From assembly GCA_900546495.1 (NCBI GenBank), contig URDN01000005.1, positions 1 through 64,000 of the forward strand: DNA of 64,000 nucleotides. The letters are read 5' to 3'. The position numbers were made by a program, and so were the translations under genes. Within the stretch, counting starts at the first letter, position 1; the number at the start of each line of letters is the position of its first letter. This document shows, one piece after another, positions 5,980 through 13,807 of the stretch. This DNA is from an uncultured Lachnospiraceae bacterium. GTDB taxonomy: Bacteria; Bacillota; Clostridia; Lachnospirales; Lachnospiraceae. The notes under the pieces were generated by a model. The model was given only the letters and a program-made list of their open reading frames with translations. It made no database searches and was not told where the DNA came from.

Positions 5980-6299
5980 TATGCAACTCCTATCTGCATA
6001 TTTGCCATTAAGTCATCAAGAAGATATATTAAGTCCGTACCGTACAGACTTATCCAGTCCGCAAGGTACTCTTCCTGTTCAATAGGCATGGATATGTTAT
6101 GTGAAAAGCAGAAACAATGGCATAGTTCGTGAGCCAATATTTTACGCAAATAGCCATTTTTAGGAATATCTGATAAATACACCGTCTTGTCGTTCCAATC
6201 GCTCACAGCAAGGCTATGAGAGCCGTCAGAACGCATTAAATGTTCACTATTCCCATTCACAAATAATATTCTCCAAAGTATACCGTTTATTTCAAACAT
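5979..6299 (-). CDS. zinc metallopeptidase, ImmA/IrrE-like
   Basis: This encodes 106 residues from ATG at 6299 (GGAGG five bases upstream); an in-frame start at 6311 lacks a site. The zincin signature HELCH lies near residue 66 with a likely third ligand in EEYLADW about 20 residues on, which is the layout of ImmA/IrrE-like peptidases of mobile elements. Such enzymes typically cleave a repressor to induce an element, though here it could act on another protein. The N-terminal part is a small mixed domain. It sits last but one in the 9618-to-5824 block. Confidence 0.75.
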   Translation of the reverse strand: MFEINGILWRILFVNGNSEHLMRSDGSHSLAVSDWNDKTVYLSDIPKNGYLRKILAHELCHCFCFSHNISMPIEQEEYLADWISLYGTDLIYLLDDLMANMQIGVA

Positions 6300-6347
6300 A
6301 AGTACCTCCAAAAATAGCCGGAGAGTTGAATCCCCGGCTATCGCATT

Positions 6348-7001
6348 TTACATCTTAGACACCAGTGTAGACATCTTTGCTTTAATCATAGACCGTTCTT
6401 CCGGTGTCATATCGCCAAGCATGTCTGTTACGTCCTCGCTCAAGTCTTTCATGTATTTTTCCAGATCACGCATCTTTGCTTCTTTGTCATGTTGTGTATT
6501 TGCCCGATGAAGCTCTTTGCTCTCCATGTATGTCTTACGGCTCATGCCACTTCTACCCTCTCTGGAATCACGCATAGCACTGTCAGAAATGCGTGATGGT
6601 TCAGAATAGTACATTCGACCTATTCTGTCTCTATCCATATCACGTCCGTCAGTCCAATCATGGTACATTTCCGGAGTCATGTGCCAGTATGGCATTTCCT
6701 CATATCCCCTGCGCGTTCCTCTTCCTTTAGGTGCGAAACGTCCGTTTGCATATCGGTAATTGTCGTAAAATCTTCTACCACCATCACCGTATCTACCGAA
6801 CATTTCCATAATCTCATCTGTTTCGGATTCATCCATTGCTTTGGTTAGCGTTCTGTAATACATAGCTTCCGAAAGGTCTTTGAGCATATCTGTTACCTGC
6901 CCCATCTCTACCGGGTCAACATTCTCTATCCCTTTGTTGAACTCACTTTCAGCGCACTCTGCAATTTTCTCAATCATGCAATGCATTCTTTTAATATCCA
7001 T
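6348..7001 (-). CDS. conserved prophage-associated protein, Asp/Arg/Met-rich (217 aa)
   Basis: This is a 217-residue hydrophilic protein. Residues 1-60 are helical and acidic. Residues about 70-150 are rich in Gly, Arg, Tyr and Asp (RYGDGGRRFYDNYRYANGRF) and look disordered. The C-terminal 60 residues form a charged helix (KYMKDLSEDVTDMLGDMTPE). GGGAGG lies before the ATG at 7001, which is four bases after the stop of the gene before, so they are co-translated. I associate this type from memory with gut Clostridia prophage regions. The function is unknown; a virion-associated or scaffold role is inference from its neighbours. Confidence 0.6.
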   Translation of the reverse strand: MDIKRMHCMIEKIAECAESEFNKGIENVDPVEMGQVTDMLKDLSEAMYYRTLTKAMDESETDEIMEMFGRYGDGGRRFYDNYRYANGRFAPKGRGTRRGYEEMPYWHMTPEMYHDWTDGRDMDRDRIGRMYYSEPSRISDSAMRDSREGRSGMSRKTYMESKELHRANTQHDKEAKMRDLEKYMKDLSEDVTDMLGDMTPEERSMIKAKMSTLVSKM

Positions 7002-7005
7002 AACT

Positions 7006-7428
7006 CTACGCCTCCCTTGTTACAACTAAGTTAGCGTTAGCTACGTCAATAGCAACACCACTGGTGTTCTCAACGGCTATGTTTGCGCAACAGCCTTTCG
7101 GAACATCTACATAGATTCCAGTCGAAACATTATTGAACTGCGCCACTGCTGCCGGTGTAGAAATCATCTGTGAAGAAAGAACCGGTTCGCCACTGATTGC
7201 GATTGCCAGAGAAATTTCTCCGGCCGTACCGCCAGTAGGAACGGCAATATTCGCAGAAAAATCTACAAAATATCTTGCCCGGCACTGATTTGTAATCCCT
7301 CTAAGCGTAACAATTCCAGAACCCTCTCTGTGCTGGATACAGTTAGACCCTTTAACTGCTGTATTTGTGAAAACAACGTTCCCGTTATCTGCCACATTTT
7401 GGCTAGAAACGGCTGTATATTCTGCCAT
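7006..7428 (-). CDS. putative jelly-roll surface or virion protein (140 aa)
   Basis: This is a 140-residue protein made almost entirely of short beta-prone segments rich in Val, Ala, Thr and Asn (for example NVVFTNTAVKG and GTAGEISLAIAISG), with no signal peptide. This resembles the TNF/C1q-like jelly-roll domain of BclA-type and phage decoration proteins. AGGAGG lies eight bases before the ATG at 7428. It stands between a coiled-coil membrane protein and the Arg/Tyr-rich protein, which fits a particle surface role. The assignment is by pattern, not by detected homology. Confidence 0.55.
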   Translation of the reverse strand: MAEYTAVSSQNVADNGNVVFTNTAVKGSNCIQHREGSGIVTLRGITNQCRARYFVDFSANIAVPTGGTAGEISLAIAISGEPVLSSQMISTPAAVAQFNNVSTGIYVDVPKGCCANIAVENTSGVAIDVANANLVVTREA

Positions 7429-7563
7429 TTAATTTACCTCCTAAATCAAAGTTAGGGGCAAACAACAGTCTGCCCCTTATCAATGTAATACTGCTAAAGC
7501 AGACATAACCTTGTCTAAATCTTGTCTAAACCTTGGTTAAGTTACTCTTATTCTGTTGTACTT

Positions 7564-8349
7564 TTAGCATCCGCAACCAGTATTGCATCCGCAAGCATAT
7601 CCATACGGAGATGGAACGGTGTATGCCGGAATCGGAGCTGGGTTCACAGCATTGATAATCTGTTGTGTCTGAGCTGCCATCTGAGTTGTAAGCAGTGCGC
7701 TCTGACGATCCTGTGAAGCTGCTCTGCGCAGATCATTATTTTCTGCCTGTAAGGAAGAAATTTTTTCATTGCAGAGATAGTCCAAAATGGCTCTAGTTCC
7801 TGCGTTCTGGCTATCAATGATATCTCTTGTATTTGTGTTCATGGTGTTCTGTAACGCACATGTGTTTGTTGCCATGTTGTAATTTACACCTTGAATAGCT
7901 TCTCTTGTCTCACAGCAGCAATTAGCAAGCTGTGACTGTAACGCATTTGTGTTCTGCATATTAGCAACAGTATCAGCATTAATAGCCTGCTGAATGCCGT
8001 AACCGGTCTGCATGATATTTGTGTTAATACCATTAAAGCCGGTAAGCATACTGTTGTTCATTGCATAAAAACCGTCGCAAAGTCCGTTGGAAATGCCATC
8101 TAACTTGCTGATAACTGCGGAATTATCAAATCCTCTCTGTATATCAGCCTGTGTAGCTGCTGTAGCAACATAACCACCACCGTTATTACCGCCAAATCCA
8201 CCTAATCCGTTATTTCCCCATCCGAAAAGCAACGCGAACACGACTATAATCCATAACCATCCCCCGTCGCCCCATGCGCCACCGTCAGAATAACCGCCGG
8301 TAGCCGGCATAACAGGCATGGTAAAAGGCGTATTGTTTGAGTTAAACAT
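7564..8349 (-). CDS. Gly/Asn/Cys-rich membrane coiled-coil protein of gut phage type (261 aa)
   Basis: This encodes 261 residues from ATG at 8349 (GGAGG seven bases upstream). An N-terminal TMPVMP region is followed by one membrane helix (WLWIIVVFALLFGW) and a glycine/asparagine segment. Next comes a long Gln/Asn/Met-rich helical part with a CCC triplet near residue 120 and a coiled coil (ISSLQAENNDLRRAASQ). The tail has several cysteines and ends GCNTGCGC. I recall this architecture as a common unnamed protein of gut Firmicutes phages and prophages. The membrane helix and terminal cysteines suggest a virion or envelope-associated role. The function is unknown. Confidence 0.65.
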   Translation of the reverse strand: MFNSNNTPFTMPVMPATGGYSDGGAWGDGGWLWIIVVFALLFGWGNNGLGGFGGNNGGGYVATAATQADIQRGFDNSAVISKLDGISNGLCDGFYAMNNSMLTGFNGINTNIMQTGYGIQQAINADTVANMQNTNALQSQLANCCCETREAIQGVNYNMATNTCALQNTMNTNTRDIIDSQNAGTRAILDYLCNEKISSLQAENNDLRRAASQDRQSALLTTQMAAQTQQIINAVNPAPIPAYTVPSPYGYACGCNTGCGC

Positions 8350-8419
8350 AGTTTTACCTCCGAAAATTTTATTCATAAAGATGTCACCTAGGAATTGTAT
8401 ACAAACATCTATTATGCCA

Positions 8420-8653
8420 TTAATTATTAAACTTGCTTTTGATCTGATTTATTACATCGTCTGCATTCAGGCCTTTTTCCTTACACAAATTTCGTGCCAT
8501 TTGCTCAATTCCTTGCATATCGCCTTTTTGAGCCATTTCTATTGTATTCTTCATTAAGGGATTACTCATAATCTGATTATTTCCCATCATCTGTTGTAAA
8601 AATTGCTGTGGGTTTCCGTTTTTCATCATCTGGAAAATATTTAATGGGTTCAT
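8420..8653 (-). CDS. small Met/Gln/Asn-rich helical protein (77 aa)
   Basis: This encodes 77 residues from ATG at 8653 (AAGGATGG upstream); the longer frame to 8695 has no site. The sequence starts with a Met/Gln/Asn-rich amphipathic part (MMKNGNPQQFLQQMMG) and ends with a helical domain (ARNLCKEKGLNADDVINQIKSKF). It belongs to the same set of conserved small proteins as its neighbours. It could be a scaffolding or membrane-associated virion component, but no motif proves this. Confidence 0.6.
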   Translation of the reverse strand: MNPLNIFQMMKNGNPQQFLQQMMGNNQIMSNPLMKNTIEMAQKGDMQGIEQMARNLCKEKGLNADDVINQIKSKFNN

Positions 8654-8698
8654 TCTGCACCATCCTTTTGAATTAACATACCAACTACATATCAACTA

Positions 8699-8754
8699 AT
8701 ACACCAACTAAGTTGTGCTATTCTTTGATTTAGTTGTTCTATTAGTTGGTGTAT
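8699..8754. repeat. 13-bp perfect inverted repeat
   Basis: ATACACCAACTAA (8699-8711) and TTAGTTGGTGTAT (8742-8754) are exact inverses 30 bases apart. They straddle the stop codon of the gene at 8708. Further CAACTA units at 8682 and 8693 extend the pattern to one side. It may attenuate transcription into the gene at 8653. Confidence 0.6.
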
Positions 8755-9217
8755 CGCAAATTTTTTGCTCCAACTTGCAAATTTCACTTACAAGTTCGTT
8801 TATCTTTTCATCAAATCCGCTTCTGACATCTTCTAGTGCTTCTAAAACAGTTTTTTCTTTATCGTTTGATAAGTTGTTAGCCTGTTCATTTAAAACTGGC
8901 TTAAACACGACAGTACGGATTGTACCGTCAGCATTCCACTGTTTAGCATAAATTTCAGACATGTCCTGTTTTGGGAATATTGCAACACTTCCGTCCATCG
9001 GAACATCGTTTGCATTAATCACATCAACCGATGGAACAATTTTCCCATTTATGAAAGCCGATTGTGACTGCTGGACCGGTTGAATTTGCTGTTGAAACTG
9101 CTGCTGTGGTTCGAATCTCTGCTGTTGGTATTGGTTTCCACTATAATTCCCATATTGGAAATATGGCTGTATCTGCGGATTGTATATGCTATTCGGATAC
9201 TGGTTGTTCATCTGCAT
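8708..9217 (-). CDS. Gln/Tyr-rich N-terminal, helical C-terminal phage-type protein (169 aa)
   Basis: This is a 169-residue protein in three parts. Residues 1-50 are a Gln/Asn/Tyr/Pro low-complexity tail. Residues about 55-105 form a small beta domain (FINGKIVPSVDVINANDVPMDGSVAIFP) similar to a segment found in several Clostridia phage-like loci. The C terminus is a coiled coil (KINELVSEICKLEQKI). The start at 9217 has an AGGGGG site and overlaps the previous gene by 29 bases. A structural role in the particle coded by the block is plausible but unproven. Confidence 0.6.
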   Translation of the reverse strand: MQMNNQYPNSIYNPQIQPYFQYGNYSGNQYQQQRFEPQQQFQQQIQPVQQSQSAFINGKIVPSVDVINANDVPMDGSVAIFPKQDMSEIYAKQWNADGTIRTVVFKPVLNEQANNLSNDKEKTVLEALEDVRSGFDEKINELVSEICKLEQKICDTPTNRTTKSKNSTT

Positions 9218-9338
9218 TCTGCTTTTCCCCCTCTAAAACTTCCTCGATCGCATGTATCACAGAGGATTGTGTCTGCAAATCAAGCCTTTGCATCTCTTTT
9301 CTGTTAAAAATTTTCTCTAAAATTTCATCTGAAAACAC
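9189..9338 (-). CDS. small acidic helical protein (49 aa)
   Basis: A GTG at 9338 follows GAGGG with seven bases of spacing and opens a 49-codon frame that overlaps the next gene by 29 bases. The peptide is acidic and helical (ILEKIFNRKEMQRLDLQTQSS). An upstream start at 9380 would read through the terminator stem and has no site. It belongs to the same co-directional block and probably shares its transcript. Confidence 0.5.
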   Translation of the reverse strand: MFSDEILEKIFNRKEMQRLDLQTQSSVIHAIEEVLEGEKQNADEQPVSE

Positions 9339-9371
9339 ATTGTCACCCTCTTTCTGATTAAATTTTTGCAT

Positions 9372-9403
9372 AAAAAACAAGCCGATACCATATCAGTATC
9401 GGC
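9372..9403 (-). terminator. intrinsic terminator after the HTH gene
   Basis: GCCGATAC (9381-9388) and GTATCGGC (9396-9403) form a perfect 8-bp stem around CATATCA. On the minus strand it is followed by TTGTTTTTT. It separates the HTH gene at 9415 from the genes downstream. Confidence 0.8.
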
Positions 9404-9414
9404 TCAAAAAAGTA

Positions 9415-9618
9415 TCACATCACTTTTCTTATTTTTTCATTCATAATCTTTGCTATACGTTTCACTGTGGCAATACTCACATTCATTTTCTCGGCACACA
9501 TCTCATAGCTGTATTCTCCGTTTCGAAGAAGGAACAATGTGCGCTGCTGATCTGTGAAGTTAGCTTTATCTAAAATGTAATTAATTTCATCTTTGGTAAA
9601 ATCCGGCACTTTTATCAT
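9415..9618 (-). CDS. small HTH protein, sigma-70 region 4-like (67 aa)
   Basis: This is a 67-residue basic protein. Residues about 22-60 form a helix-turn-helix like region 4 of sigma factors (TLFLLRNGEYSYEMCAEKMNVSIATVKRIAKIM). GGAGG lies seven bases before the ATG at 9618. It is first in the minus-strand block and is followed by its own terminator. Three GTACCA repeats lie upstream (9748-9804) and could be its binding sites. A regulator of the block is the simplest reading. Confidence 0.7.
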   Translation of the reverse strand: MIKVPDFTKDEINYILDKANFTDQQRTLFLLRNGEYSYEMCAEKMNVSIATVKRIAKIMNEKIRKVM

Positions 9619-10009
9619 GGCAATACCTCCAAAAATATTTTTGAGAAATTGACAAAAAAAGCACCCCTTATATTATATGCATAAGCATAAAAAAATATGT
9701 TTACCGAAACCAACTTTTTAACTGTATTAAGGCTATTTTCTTACGCTATTTTAGTACCAATTTCAGTACCATTTTTTTAATTAATGCCATTTTAGTACCA
9801 ATTTAAAGTCGAATTTAAACGTTTTTGTAGACTTTTGTGAATACTAAAAATCAATTGCAACCCTAGCAACCATGCAGTTTGTAGACATATGCAGACTTTT
9901 GTAGAGAAAGTCGAAATTGCGCTGTGTTATTCCTACATGATATATAGTATTTATTTTAATATACTTTTCAAATTCTTGCAAGGCAGGATTTTCAGTAATC
10001 CACTCCGGT
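9619..10009. other. AT-rich promoter and boundary region
   Basis: No gene is supported. The 16-bp sequence ATTTTAGTACCAATTT occurs at 9748-9763 and 9789-9804, with a partial copy CAGTACCATTTT between. Beyond 9840 the DNA probably changes from accessory to core chromosome, but no attachment repeat could be paired inside the window. Confidence 0.45.
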
Positions 10010-10306
10010 TCAATCCAGTTCATCACTTGTAAACAGAAGTTCCAATACTCTGCGACTCTCCTCCCACAAAGGTTCGTCTTCCTGCGGAAAATAATCAATA
10101 ATCTCGATCAGATCTTTGTTTCGATTCAGGAACTCCAGCATTTCCATGGAAACATTCTTTCCCTCATCCCACAAACGCTCATATTCCGCGAAAAATTCCA
10201 GATACATCTCATACATATCATTCAGATCTTTTCCCGGGAACAACTCATCCGTACGTTCCTGTGCTTTCCTGATTCTTGTCTCTTTGTCCATTTTTTTTTG
10301 CTTCAT
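10010..10306 (-). CDS. acidic helical hypothetical protein (98 aa)
   Basis: This encodes a 98-residue, strongly charged helical protein (RIRKAQERTDELFPGKDLND..., WDEGKNVSMEMLEFL, EESRRVLELLF). GGAGG lies six bases before the ATG at 10306. I do not recognise the family. It may be the first host gene beyond the accessory region, since its composition resembles that of the chromosome to the right. An overlapping frame in this region (9844-10098) is rejected as a shadow. Confidence 0.6.
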   Translation of the reverse strand: MKQKKMDKETRIRKAQERTDELFPGKDLNDMYEMYLEFFAEYERLWDEGKNVSMEMLEFLNRNKDLIEIIDYFPQEDEPLWEESRRVLELLFTSDELD

Positions 10307-10490
10307 ACCATACCTCCATGCGTTTGCATTATCTGCCTGATTTCCAGGAATAACATTCCTTTACTTTTTCATTATATTACAATACCATTATTATACTACA
10401 TTTTATGTTTATTAATCTATGCTAAAATTGTAAATTTTTATTTTTCATCTTACAAAAAAAGGCTCTGCAACGAATTTATACTTATTTAAC

Positions 10491-10519
10491 TTGATTCGGC
10501 TCATAGAATGAACTATTAT
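10491..10519 (+). promoter_or_regulatory. sigma-A promoter of the acyl reductase operon
   Basis: The elements are TTGATT (10491-10496), a 17-base spacer and TATTAT (10514-10519). It lies 85 bases before the start of the large ligase/reductase gene and is the best promoter match in the gap. Confidence 0.6.
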
Positions 10520-10530
10520 AAAGCTAAACT

Positions 10531-10553
10531 ATCTTATACAATATATATAAGAT
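10531..10553. promoter_or_regulatory. palindromic operator candidate
   Basis: ATCTTATA (10531-10538) and TATAAGAT (10546-10553) are perfect inverses separated by seven bases, placed just after the expected transcription start. A second small inverted repeat TTTCTG/CAGAAA follows at about 10560-10579. The position suits repression or a 5' stabilising hairpin. Confidence 0.5.
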
Positions 10554-10603
10554 AACACTTTCTGAAATCCATCAGAAAAACAGAGGAGACAAAGTATACG
10601 ATT

Positions 10604-13600
10604 ATGAAAAAAATAACCTCACTCATTGACATTCTTTCCGCGCAGACCGAAAAGGCTCCGGAACGTGTCATCTACCGTTTTCTGGAATACAAAAACGGCG
10701 AATGGGACATGCAGAATATAACGATGCGTGCCCTCTACCATAAATCATTGGAAATTGCGTACATGTTGCGTAAAAAAGGACTCCGCCCTGGTGACCGGGC
10801 GGTTATTTTCAGTATGCAGGATTATGGTACTACGTATGCGATCCTTGGCTGTATGATGGCAGGCGTCACATTCACCGTCATCCCACCGCCACTGGATGAA
10901 GGAAAAGTAGCTCGTTTTATCTCTGTACTGAAATCCTGCCAGCCAAAGGCGCTGATTTCCAACTACGCCATGGAACAGGAATCCAGTGTCAGCATCACCG
11001 GTCGTCTGATCCGCGAAGCATTTACCAGTGTCATCCGTATGAAGCGAATCTACACGGACCGTCTGACCCCATACAAACGAAAAGACGTGATCGCAGAAGC
11101 AACAGAAAACCGTCTGGTTTATCTGCAATACACTTCCGGCTCCACCAGCGCACCACGAGGCGTTCGCGTCACCTGGAAAGCACTGATGAAGAATCTGGAG
11201 CAATGTCAGGCATGCTATGATTTTAACAATGGTACCCTTGGTACCTGGGTTCCGTTTTTCCACAATCTGGGGCTTGTGGTTACAATCTGTATGCCGCTTT
11301 GTACCACCAATGCCTGTGCTTATTTTCTCTCCACACTACAGTTTCTGGAGAATCCAAAATTGTGGATAAAAATGCTGCATGATTTCAATCTGACGCTGAC
11401 TGTTGGACCAGGTTCTGCCTTTGATGCATGTACCCGTATTTTTACACCAGAAGATGCAGCAAAATATCCGCTGACACAAGTCACTCATTTTATGAATGGT
11501 TCTGAATTTATCAGTGCCAAAACTGTGGAAAATTTTTCTGAAATGTTCCAGCTTGCGCCAAATGCCATGGCGCCGGGCTATGGTCTGGCAGAAAACGTCT
11601 GTCTTGCAACCTTTGCCAGCCAGGATTACCGCACATTAAAGTTAGATTATGAAGCATATCAGAAAAACCGAGCCGTTGTTCTGGACGAAGTTCCGGAAGG
11701 CACACCGGTCAAAGAAATTGTCAGTGTCGGCAAACCGGTCAAAGATCTGACTGTCGTAATCGGCAATCCAAAAACGAAAAAAGTATATTCAGACCTGCAT
11801 ATCGGAGAGATTTTCATTTCCGGTGACAGTGTCGCAAACGGCTACTGGGGCAACTTAAAAGAAAATGCCAATTTCCGTGTCAAACTGGAGGGATACGACT
11901 GCAACTTCTATAAGACAGGCGACCTCGGATTTTTTTATGAAGGTCATCTGTATATTACTGGTCGAATCAAAGAAATGCTGATCATTAACGGGCACAATAT
12001 TTTCCCAAGTGATCTGCAGGCACTGATCATGCAGAAAGTACCGTCGCTTGCTACAACCTCCTTTGGATTTTTCTCCACCAATAATGGAAACAAAGAACAG
12101 GTGATTGCTGTCGTTGAATCCAAACCGGAAGAAGATTTCCAAAAAAGAGTTGGGCAGATCAACGCTGCCGTATCCGCGCGCTTCGGCTTCTCCTTCTATG
12201 ACATCATTTTTGTTCCAAGAGGTGCGATACCACGTACGGACAACAGTAAACTGCAGATGTTGAAAGCAAGAGATCTGTATCAGCAGGGAAAATTAAAAAT
12301 TCTCCACAGCAGCCACGCATACCGCACCGGTAACGGAGAAACAACGATTATTGATAAATCCATCGATAAAGCAGATGAAATTCTGCTGCAGGTAAAGGCA
12401 GTCTTTGAAAAAGTACTGAATATCGAACAGTATAGCCTGACAGATTCCTTCTTAGAGCTTGGCGGCGATTCCCTGATGGGATTTGAGCTGGTAAGTAAAA
12501 TTGAAGAACGGTTCCATGTAAAATTGGATCTGCGTGAAGTACTGTTAGATTCTTCTGTGTCCGGTGTTGCTAATTATGTACGCCGCACATTGGCCGGTGC
12601 CAAAGGTGCTTCCAAAGCAGTCGATCTGGAACAGGAATGTAACCTTGATCCGTCCATCGCGCCAACAGGTGCTTACACCGTCGCTCCACAGGATTGCAGA
12701 AATATCCTGCTGACAGGTGCTACCGGATTCCTTGGTGCTCAGCTGATTCATGCGATCCTGACACAATATCCGCATGACGGACTGAACCTGTACTGTCTGG
12801 TGCGTGCAGACTCCGAAGAAGCCGGCCTGGAACGACTGATCAACAACATGATCCATTATCAGTGTTGGGATGAATCCTACTGCGCATTTTTGCATCCGGT
12901 CATTGGTGATCTCTCCACAGAAAAATTCGGTCTTTCCGAAGAACTGTGGCAGGAACTGACAGAAAAAATTCAGGTGATCTACCACAACGGTGCCTTACTG
13001 AATTTTGTGTTCCCATATGAGTTTTTGAAAGAAACCAACGTACATGGAACAGCAGAAACTCTCCGGCTTGCCTGTGCCGGTAAACCAAAATATTACCACT
13101 ATGTATCTTCCTACAGTGTTTATGATACACCGAATAACAAGGGCAAACGAGTCTATGAAAATGATCCGCTGAACACCGCGCACGGCTTCTCCCTTGCATA
13201 TTCTGAGACAAAATGGGTATCAGAAAAACTGGTAGGAATTGCACAGAAACGCGGTCTGCACACTGTGATCTATCGTCCTGGTGATATCACCGGTGCTGCC
13301 AACGGCATCTGGGAAATGGATGATATGGTCAGCCGTATGATTGTCGGAACAATCCAGATGCAGGCGATTCCACGCACAAGTTACTGCATGCATATGACAC
13401 CGGTAGATTTTGTAGCAGATGCAATCTGCTGCATTTCCCGCAAACCGGAAGCTATGGATCAGGCATTCAATCTGGTCAACCCGGAACCTGTTCCGGTGAA
13501 AAAGGCAATTTCCTATATCCGTGCCTGCGGCTATCCGGTACGTTATATTTCATTCCCGGCATGGAAAAGCAAATTAAAACAGGCGGATGCATCAGAAAAT

Positions 13601-13804
13601 GCCCTGACCTTGTTAGCCTGCCTTTTTGAGCGCGGTACTGACGCCAACCCTGGTGTCCTGCGGCACTTCGTCGGCAAAGACACTATCTATGACTGTACAA
13701 AAGCAAATGTTCTGCTGAATCAGTCCGGCATCAGCTGCCCACCGGTGGATGAAAAACTGTTTGCCGCTTATCTGAATTATTTTAAAAAGAATGGATGTAT
13801 ATAA
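10604..13804 (+). CDS. fatty-acyl-AMP ligase / acyl carrier / thioester reductase fusion (1066 aa)
   Basis: This is a multidomain enzyme that should adenylate a carboxylic (probably fatty) acid, load it on its own carrier domain and release it reductively as aldehyde or alcohol. Residues about 10-560 are an acyl-adenylate ligase of the FAAL type (YTSGSTSAPRG loop, GYGLAE motif, TGDLGF, GRIKEMLIINGHNIFP). Residues about 600-670 are a phosphopantetheine carrier with the ELGGDSL site. Residues about 700-1066 are an NAD(P)-binding thioester reductase (LLTGATGFLGAQL; catalytic YSETKW). The adenylation loop has SAPRG where GDPKG is usual. The ribosome site GAGGAG lies unusually far (15 bases) from the ATG. 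It is the first gene of a four-gene operon with a split dehydratase-type reductase. The substrate is unknown. Confidence 0.85.
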   Translation: MKKITSLIDILSAQTEKAPERVIYRFLEYKNGEWDMQNITMRALYHKSLEIAYMLRKKGLRPGDRAVIFSMQDYGTTYAILGCMMAGVTFTVIPPPLDEGKVARFISVLKSCQPKALISNYAMEQESSVSITGRLIREAFTSVIRMKRIYTDRLTPYKRKDVIAEATENRLVYLQYTSGSTSAPRGVRVTWKALMKNLEQCQACYDFNNGTLGTWVPFFHNLGLVVTICMPLCTTNACAYFLSTLQFLENPKLWIKMLHDFNLTLTVGPGSAFDACTRIFTPEDAAKYPLTQVTHFMNGSEFISAKTVENFSEMFQLAPNAMAPGYGLAENVCLATFASQDYRTLKLDYEAYQKNRAVVLDEVPEGTPVKEIVSVGKPVKDLTVVIGNPKTKKVYSDLHIGEIFISGDSVANGYWGNLKENANFRVKLEGYDCNFYKTGDLGFFYEGHLYITGRIKEMLIINGHNIFPSDLQALIMQKVPSLATTSFGFFSTNNGNKEQVIAVVESKPEEDFQKRVGQINAAVSARFGFSFYDIIFVPRGAIPRTDNSKLQMLKARDLYQQGKLKILHSSHAYRTGNGETTIIDKSIDKADEILLQVKAVFEKVLNIEQYSLTDSFLELGGDSLMGFELVSKIEERFHVKLDLREVLLDSSVSGVANYVRRTLAGAKGASKAVDLEQECNLDPSIAPTGAYTVAPQDCRNILLTGATGFLGAQLIHAILTQYPHDGLNLYCLVRADSEEAGLERLINNMIHYQCWDESYCAFLHPVIGDLSTEKFGLSEELWQELTEKIQVIYHNGALLNFVFPYEFLKETNVHGTAETLRLACAGKPKYYHYVSSYSVYDTPNNKGKRVYENDPLNTAHGFSLAYSETKWVSEKLVGIAQKRGLHTVIYRPGDITGAANGIWEMDDMVSRMIVGTIQMQAIPRTSYCMHMTPVDFVADAICCISRKPEAMDQAFNLVNPEPVPVKKAISYIRACGYPVRYISFPAWKSKLKQADASENALTLLACLFERGTDANPGVLRHFVGKDTIYDCTKANVLLNQSGISCPPVDEKLFAAYLNYFKKNGCI

Positions 13805-13807
13805 AAT

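Noticed and set aside
95..10010. Element integrated at the tRNA-Gln 3' end within this window
   Set aside because: The tRNA 3' end points left, away from the accessory genes, and no duplicated 3' segment was found near 9640-10010.
9844..10098. 84-codon frame overlapping the 98-residue gene
   Set aside because: It shares DNA with a gene that has a clear ribosome site, and its own start has none.
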